From assembly GCA_963920765.1 (NCBI GenBank), contig OY987247.1, positions 22,788,471 through 22,852,470 on the forward strand: 64,000 nt of DNA, in the 5' to 3' direction. Shown piece by piece: positions 58,474 through 64,000 of this stretch (within the stretch, counting starts at the first letter, position 1; the number at the start of each line of letters is the position of its first letter). The notes under the pieces are model-generated. The model was not told the DNA's origin. It did not search any database and saw nothing but the letters and a program-made list of their open reading frames with translations. Source of the stretch: Ulota crispa (lineage: Eukaryota; Streptophyta; Bryopsida; Orthotrichales; Orthotrichaceae). Position numbers and translations under genes: made by a program.

Positions 58474-60239
58474 ACAATGATCCATTTCTTTGTTATGGAG
58501 AACACAAAGCACATGGAAGAGTACAAGAGGTACAGTCTTCCGTTTTTCTTTTTGATATGTTCTTGTTATGTAGGTTGTGATGGCTTTTGGAAGGTACAAA
58601 CTGGACTCTGAGATGTTGATGGATCTTACTGAGATTGTGTCAGCATTCCCCCTCTGCTGTGATTGAGTGAAAAATTAGTACTATAACAATAGTTTGGTAG
58701 TTGTCAATCAGGTTTAAGGTGCGTAGTTTTGAAGCTAAATCGAGTAGCACAATGTAGCACCTTGGCTTTAAGGTATAGAGGACAAAAGAAAGTGAGGTGA
58801 AGCACTTGATTGTTTGTGGTTTCTGGAAATGAAAAGTTCTACATTAATGCCTTATAAGTGGTCAATGCATTGAAGCAATTCACAAGGAAAGTGACATACC
58901 ATTTGTAGCGGCTCTTTAAACATGAAGTCTGGTTGGAGTATTGGTATGACGAGCTAATATTACTAGACCTTGCGACATGTCTTGGAACAAAAAGTGTATT
59001 ATGGTATAAGGTAAGAGGCTCAACCTCTATTACGACATTATTACTGGTCACCTTCCTAATTGAACTCCACCGGTACATGCCCTTATTCATAGCCTTTCAA
59101 AAATGTACAATAGGCGTACATTTGATGAAGTGATCCATGTTGGAGACTTTTGATGTTTCCATTTCAAAATTTCATAACTAGTGACACAGTGGTTCAAAGA
59201 ATACAAAAAAACTTGAGTTAGATGCCAATTCCTTGTGTGTTTCAAAGAAAATAAATTGAAAAATATTTTAAGAAGTTCCACCTTTCTAAAATCTAGATTA
59301 TGCTCTTATATGGTGAGGTTATGAGCCTCTTAGAATGCAATGTGAGCATGTAATGTTGGGAGTGAGTGTTGTGATAGGTTATCGTCCTTATAGAGTGTCA
59401 TTTGTTAATGATTCTAGGAATCATTCCTTCATACAAGAACAAATGAATGTTGAACAGATAAACCTGTAGTAGTCTAGTTTTCTGAGAGGATGTGCTGGAT
59501 CTTAGAGCCCATTGTGGTCTGTAAAGCATGTATTGAGCTCAGTAAGAATTATTAGTGCTTGCATAAGGATCAAGTAAGTCAAAAATTTCCTTGCATTTGA
59601 TTTAGGTGAATGCTTATTTAATTCATTGTAATGGTTGGGGCTAGTTCAATCATCAGAACAAAGGAACAGACATGATTGTAACATTAACTATATATGAGAA
59701 TTGATTACCGTAGGTCAGTAGTAGTTGAAATGATTCCTAAATTTTTTACTATCGTTTCAATGATGGATGCATATGCTAGGGCTGTAGATGGTTACTTGTG
59801 ATGTTGTTTTCACTTTATTCCTGGGATTTTGGAGGAGGAAACGTTTGAATCGTTATGTCACCTACAAAAAGGAGAAATGCAGCTGATGCAAAGCTGTTTT
59901 TATGCAATAGTATTTAAGTATGCATGGATTGTAATATGGTGGACTTGCAGTATGTGAGTGTGCTGGAATATTTGAGTTAAAGTCTTGTAGATTACAGTGA
60001 GGAGGGTGCTTCCTGGTAATGGATGAATGCCAGTCCATGGAGGTGGTAGCAAAAATGACTATTCAATGCAAAGAGATAAACAATCAAATATGACTTGGTG
60101 GGAATGATGCGGTTCAATTAACATTGTCTTTTTTGAATAAAATAGATACCAACATGAGAAAAATCTTTGAGATATGGCAAGGCATCTATTTAGATTGGAA
60201 AATTGACATTGAAGGAGGAGGGCAGGGTTTGCATTCCCC
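58474..60239. other. Non-coding gap inside the CACTA element
   Basis: Between the DUF4218- and DUF4216-type blocks no transposase similarity is visible. A segment at about 59190-59290 loosely matches one near 18460-18560. It is likely a degraded or inserted sequence. Confidence 0.4.
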
Positions 60240-61427
60240 CCAAACCTACAGTTATTACCAAACCTTGCACAATGGCTGGTTCAAGAGGTTGCAGAAAAGG
60301 AGGAAGCGGGGACTATTGTTCCTGTAGATGTGAAGGATACTTCAAGGGGCCCTTTACTAATAGCAACCTCCTAAAAATCTATGGTGGCTTATGGTAACCA
60401 TCTTAGAGTTCTTGGCATTGAGTGATCCTTGAAAACAACAAATAGTGGCTTTGCTTTAAGTTTTGATCAAGTTCGTCGGAATGGAATTTATGATCTAAAT
60501 CTAGTACATGCTACTATAAAGTACTTAGGTCACACTATAGAGATATTGGAGTTGAATTATAGGAGGCATTGTCTAATAGTACTTGTTTGTGATTTTGTGA
60601 AAGCAAATTACATTGATGCAAATGCAATAGTTAAGAGAGGCGATTGGAGATTCACTCTAGTGAATTATGATAGGCAATTTGAGCATGCTTCCTATGATAG
60701 TTCATGTTTTCCTAATCAGTGCAAACAGGTATGTTATTCCCAAGCAAGTGCAAGATCAAGCTGGAGAGTTGTTTTAAAAAACAAGTGCGTGGCAGAAGGG
60801 TGACCCCAAACACAAAGGACACCTATTGTGAGAACTTGTTTGACATCGGGGTAGATAGGAAGTTTGCAAGGCTCTGTTCCACCGCAAGAGTTGGAAAGGA
60901 ACCTCTAGTCTCGCCCTTGATGGGCTAGACAATCGTGGCGCATGAGGTTTTTGTAGGTGGACACAAGAGGTTGGTGAGATTCATGAGAGGGAGGGGCCGT
61001 CAACCTAGGCGCGGCACTCAAGAAGAACTTGCAACTACTAGAGAAAATTGTGGTGTTGAACAACGCCAAGGTCAAGGTGAATCTCGTGGAGGTCGCCGTG
61101 CAGGTCGTCCTGGCAGTCGTCGTGGAGGAAGGACATCATCAACTATTGTTGACGTGCACATTGAGAATGATGAAGATGAAATTGCAACAAAACAAAGTCA
61201 AGCAAGTCAGACTTCAGGCAAGCTTTGAAGAAAAGGTCGTGCCAGCCGCATTGCTAGAACAGCACTAGCAGGAGGTTCTCATGCAAAGGTTGTTGATGAT
61301 GGGACACAGTTCAATCAAGATAGTGACAACATGCTAGGAAGTGAGGAAGATGTCTGTAGTTCATCCAAATCTCTGCATGGTAGCTTCATGAGCACCGAAT
61401 TTGCAGAGGGCATAGTTTTGCCAGTGT
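60240..61427 (+). pseudogene. CACTA transposase C-terminus, DUF4216-type region with Arg/Gly-rich tail
   Basis: The frame from 60240 reads 'AYGNHLRVLGIE', a stop, then 'SGFALSFDQV', 'LGHTIEILELNYRRHCLIV', 'CDFVKANYIDANAIVKRG' and 'WRFTLVNYDRQF...QVCYSQ', with 'SWRVVLKNK' at about 60755-60785. This matches the DUF4216 arrangement at the C-terminus of plant CACTA transposases. After a frameshift near 60785 the continuation ('VRGRRVTPNTKD', 'FDIGVDRKFARL') runs with two stops (60926, 61226) to 61427. It passes through an RG/RGG-rich segment ('GGRRAGRPGSRRGGRT', about 61090-61130) and an acidic end. Confidence 0.85.
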
Positions 61428-62446
61428 GAGCTCAATCTTCTTTAGACAAAGCTAGTTTTTCATGAAGCATTTATGAAATGGATGTGCTTTTCTAATGTAC
61501 TTGATGACATGCTTGAAATTTTTTTGTTGATCTCACAGTGTATTTTAGTCACAAAATAGCAATAGCATTGTCACCTCATGTGTGAACAAGTTGGGTTTTG
61601 CTTTTTTTGCTTTGTAGACGTGTTGGAATTTCAAGAAAGTATTAACAGAATTTACCTAGGTCAAGAGAAGTCAACGGCCATATCTTCAGGATTTTGGCTC
61701 ATGGTTCTCACGACCATTTATTGGCTATTCTGTTCTGTCAAGTTGGACAGTTGAGATGGAGAGAAGAAAAAGGTTAAAGAACGTCTCAGGCAACACAAAT
61801 GTAATAGAAACCTAGGTTCTATTGAAAAAGACAATTTTGTGTCATGGTTTTATTGTTTAAAACCACATTTCCTCATAGTGAGTTGCAAGTGAGTTGTTTT
61901 TAATGTATTGCAATTGTCAAAACCACTCAAGAACAACTACGGTGGTACGTGGATGATTATTGGAGTCCATATGAACGGATAGCATCCATGACTAGATTGA
62001 AAGTTGATGATGATAAATTTTGTTGTCCTCATTAGTTTTTTAGCTAGTTTTTGTAGTAGTGTGGACAACTACAATACAACTTAGAGTTATTTAGGATAGT
62101 CTCTTTGTTGTTGGACTATTTTTTTGAATGACTATGTGATTTTCTAGTTTTTTTCCAATTGTATCACAGCTTAGTTTCATTTCAGTTGGATAATTGTAGT
62201 TGTATATTACAATTTTTCTTCTAGTGTTCTAGGAGTGGCATAATGCCTTCATCTACTAAACAAATCTTGGCAATATATGTTACGTCTTATTGAAATAGGG
62301 GGTTCCGAGGCTTCTCCAACATCTTTGTCTATCCGGAGTCCCTCATACTCTTCATCATGCTACATGTTCAACAGTAATGAATGCATGTTGTCTTTGGTTT
62401 TGGATAACACTCTCTTGCCCCTCACCTCCTTCCGCAATACTACCCT

Positions 62447-62690
62447 CTAACCAGACACTTCTTTTGCTTTAGAATAAATAACTTGTTCACAATGCCTAAA
62501 AAAGGTAAAGCTATCCCTAGAAATAGTATTTGGCCTTCTTTTGTAGTTTGCCATAGTGAAGCTCCATCTACTTTTTTTTATTGTGGCATTCACTTCAATG
62601 TAGTTTGCTTTCACAAAATTGCAAACAAAAACCTTAATAAAATGCTGCCTATAAGGTAGAAGCACCCATAAGCATTACTTTAAGGGTTTT
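62447..62690 (-). pseudogene. Second CACTA transposase fragment (DUF4216-type), opposite strand
   Basis: Minus-strand reading gives 'YRQHFIKVFVCNFVKANYIE', then a 'NATIKKSRWSFTMANY' stretch and 'FRHCEQVIYSKA'. It lines up with 60550-60740 of the neighbouring element, so it is a separate CACTA copy in inverted orientation just outside the 62226 terminus. Only about 80 codons are recognisable. Confidence 0.8.
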
Positions 62691-64000
62691 GAACATGATG
62701 TCACAAGACGTGGCGTTAAGGGCTTCTTTGCATCTTGATGTTTTTGTGTGGACATTCATCCAACAGATGAATTTCATCCATTAGGGTTTGCTTGGGTGTA
62801 TGTTGTACACACCAATGTTTGGCTTGACTGTCTTTGTCAAGTCAAGCCTTGTGAGTGAGTTTAGAATTTTCATGGATTGTCTTTGCTTGTAACTGATGGT
62901 TTGCCATTAGTAAAGCTTTTTGTTTCTCTACAATTTTGCACTTGTTTATTCTTCCTTGGTGGCGTGTAAGACGCTTGACTTCTACCTATTCACTTGACAA
63001 AGAGATTTTGCTTCTAGTAGACGTACTCATGCTTTCAGTGTTTGAAATTCGTGAGAGATTAATATTTTGTTAATTCTTGGATTAAATTTTGTACTTGTGA
63101 TTTGTACTTGTGGGTGAATTCTAAGAGTAACAAAGCTGTACGGAGCTATTCAAGAGTGACTTCTAGCAACATGGAGAGATTTGGAAGCCGCAGGTAGCAG
63201 CTCGTGAGCTTGGCTGGAGTCGCGAGGCATAGGGCGACGGCAACCAGCTAGGGTTTTGGTGGCCAAAACCGCAGGCTAGTGCAACCACAGCGTAGGAGCC
63301 AGCTGGACAACGCGACAAGGAGCGGCAATTGGCCAGAGAGCGGTGGCACAAAGTTGGCATCGATGCAAGAGACAGGAGCGGCGCGGCGCGAGTTGCGGTT
63401 GATGGAGCTGCAGCTGCAAGACACACTAGGGTTTCACCCCATCTCTTTTCAACAATTTCATCCATAGCTTCTTATCCGCTGTGTTTCCCATCTGCCCTTC
63501 CTACTTTCATCCCTTCCATTCTCCTTTCCATCCATAGCGGCTTTCATTCCTTCCAAACATTATCCATTACATGGATGATACTACATTTTAAGGGCAAAAT
63601 TAAATTACTGTGAGCTAATAGAGCCCAAAATAAAAATTATTTTGGAATTCCAATTGTGGATTTGAACTCCTAGAGGGAGTAATTACCTAAGGAGGAAGAA
63701 AAATTTAAGTTTCTAGGGTTTTTCAAAAACCATTAGTTTTTTTTTTTATTATATCTAAACTTTGGAGGTAGATTGTGAGAGCAATTTTACTTGGATTTGA
63801 GTGAAATTTACACTTACACTTGAGCATTTTTGCCACTTAATCCAATTATAGTGTTGGATTGGCATTTTGGCATGTTATATCACCCATTCTTGCAATTTGC
63901 ATTAGAGGATTTGTATTTTCTGAACACCGCGACTGAAGTACTCTAATACCTCTTTAGTTTTAGACATCAGAAGAGCACTTTTAGTGTTTTCCTTTGCTTT
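62691..64000. other. Unassigned right end of window with a short GC-rich patch (63170-63440)
   Basis: No supported gene. At 62821-62848 a perfect 9-bp-arm hairpin (GGCTTGACT/AGTCAAGCC) is seen. Positions 63170-63440 are clearly more GC-rich than anything nearby and contain CpG and CpNpG words. Open frames on both strands there are mirror images without domain signals. It may be the edge of a retrotransposon or gene outside the window. Confidence 0.35.

Larger units (their letters stand above)
57664..62226 (+). mobile_element. Decayed CACTA (En/Spm-type) element, ~4.56 kb
   Basis: The left end CACTACAAGAAAAACTTG and the right end ...CAATTTTTCTTCTAGTG form an inverted repeat matching CACTA-NN-AGAAAAA. 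The interior holds DUF4218- and DUF4216-type transposase segments on the plus strand, and 61860-62226 is rich in 'agttg/caact' subterminal-like motifs. The flanking triplets ATG and TTC do not match, and coding similarity starts only ~57 bp after the left end. The element is therefore internally deleted, or the two ends come from different copies. Confidence 0.65.

Noticed and set aside
63163..63465. 100-codon minus-strand Ala/Ser-rich frame and overlapping plus-strand frames
   Set aside because: GC-rich DNA lacks stops on both strands, and the frames mirror each other without motifs.

Overview
The window looks like intergenic chromatin from the nuclear genome of a land plant with a large, repeat-rich, AT-rich genome. 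The evidence is the repertoire of mobile elements: a Helitron with a PIF1-type helicase, a CACTA element with DUF4218/DUF4216-type transposase parts, hAT-type miniature elements with 8-bp target duplications, and several minisatellites. I found no intact host gene, tRNA, rRNA or CRISPR array. The exact lineage (bryophyte, fern, gymnosperm or other) cannot be read from this sequence alone.

Layout. Positions 1-17665 are a tandem array with a period of about 0.77-0.80 kb (blocks 1-840, 2831-5550, 15390-17665). Each well-preserved monomer carries a ~57-bp palindrome. The array is split by a ~2 kb motif-rich insert (841-2830) and a ~9.8 kb composite insert (5551-15389). The composite insert holds an A-rich repetitive tract, a degenerate Helitron replicase/helicase gene (8370-13103), an hAT miniature element and a 914-bp TTAA-flanked element.

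From 19426 to 26725 lies the most interesting structure. Two copies of an unfamiliar ~3.65 kb element, here called family X, are nested in opposite orientation; a third copy is at 52541-56198. All three begin TGTGACAA, end TATCACA or a close variant, and are flanked by 5-bp target duplications (ATCTT, CCCTT with one change, GTAAT). They have no internal LTR pair and no reverse transcriptase or integrase that I can see. Each encodes a ~610-residue protein with a conserved N-terminal domain, an acidic/lysine-rich hinge, a coiled coil and a basic tail. They may be giant solo LTRs carrying their own ORF, or a new kind of TG/CA-bounded element.

The middle (26731-48770) is gene-poor. It holds two more hAT miniature elements, a CACTA-type palindromic miniature element with a TAT duplication, an 81-bp minisatellite, dense GTTG/CAAC motif clusters like CACTA subterminal regions, a second 98%-identical TTAA element, and an unrecognised decayed coding region on the minus strand (43165-44870). 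Positions 48770-52060 contain a ~73-bp minisatellite. The right end holds a decayed CACTA element (57664-62226) with an Arg/Gly-rich transposase tail, a second CACTA fragment on the opposite strand, and a short GC-rich patch.

No genes here appear to work together. The window is a record of nested transposition and decay, with nonsense changes often explained by C-to-T transitions in CG/CHG contexts.
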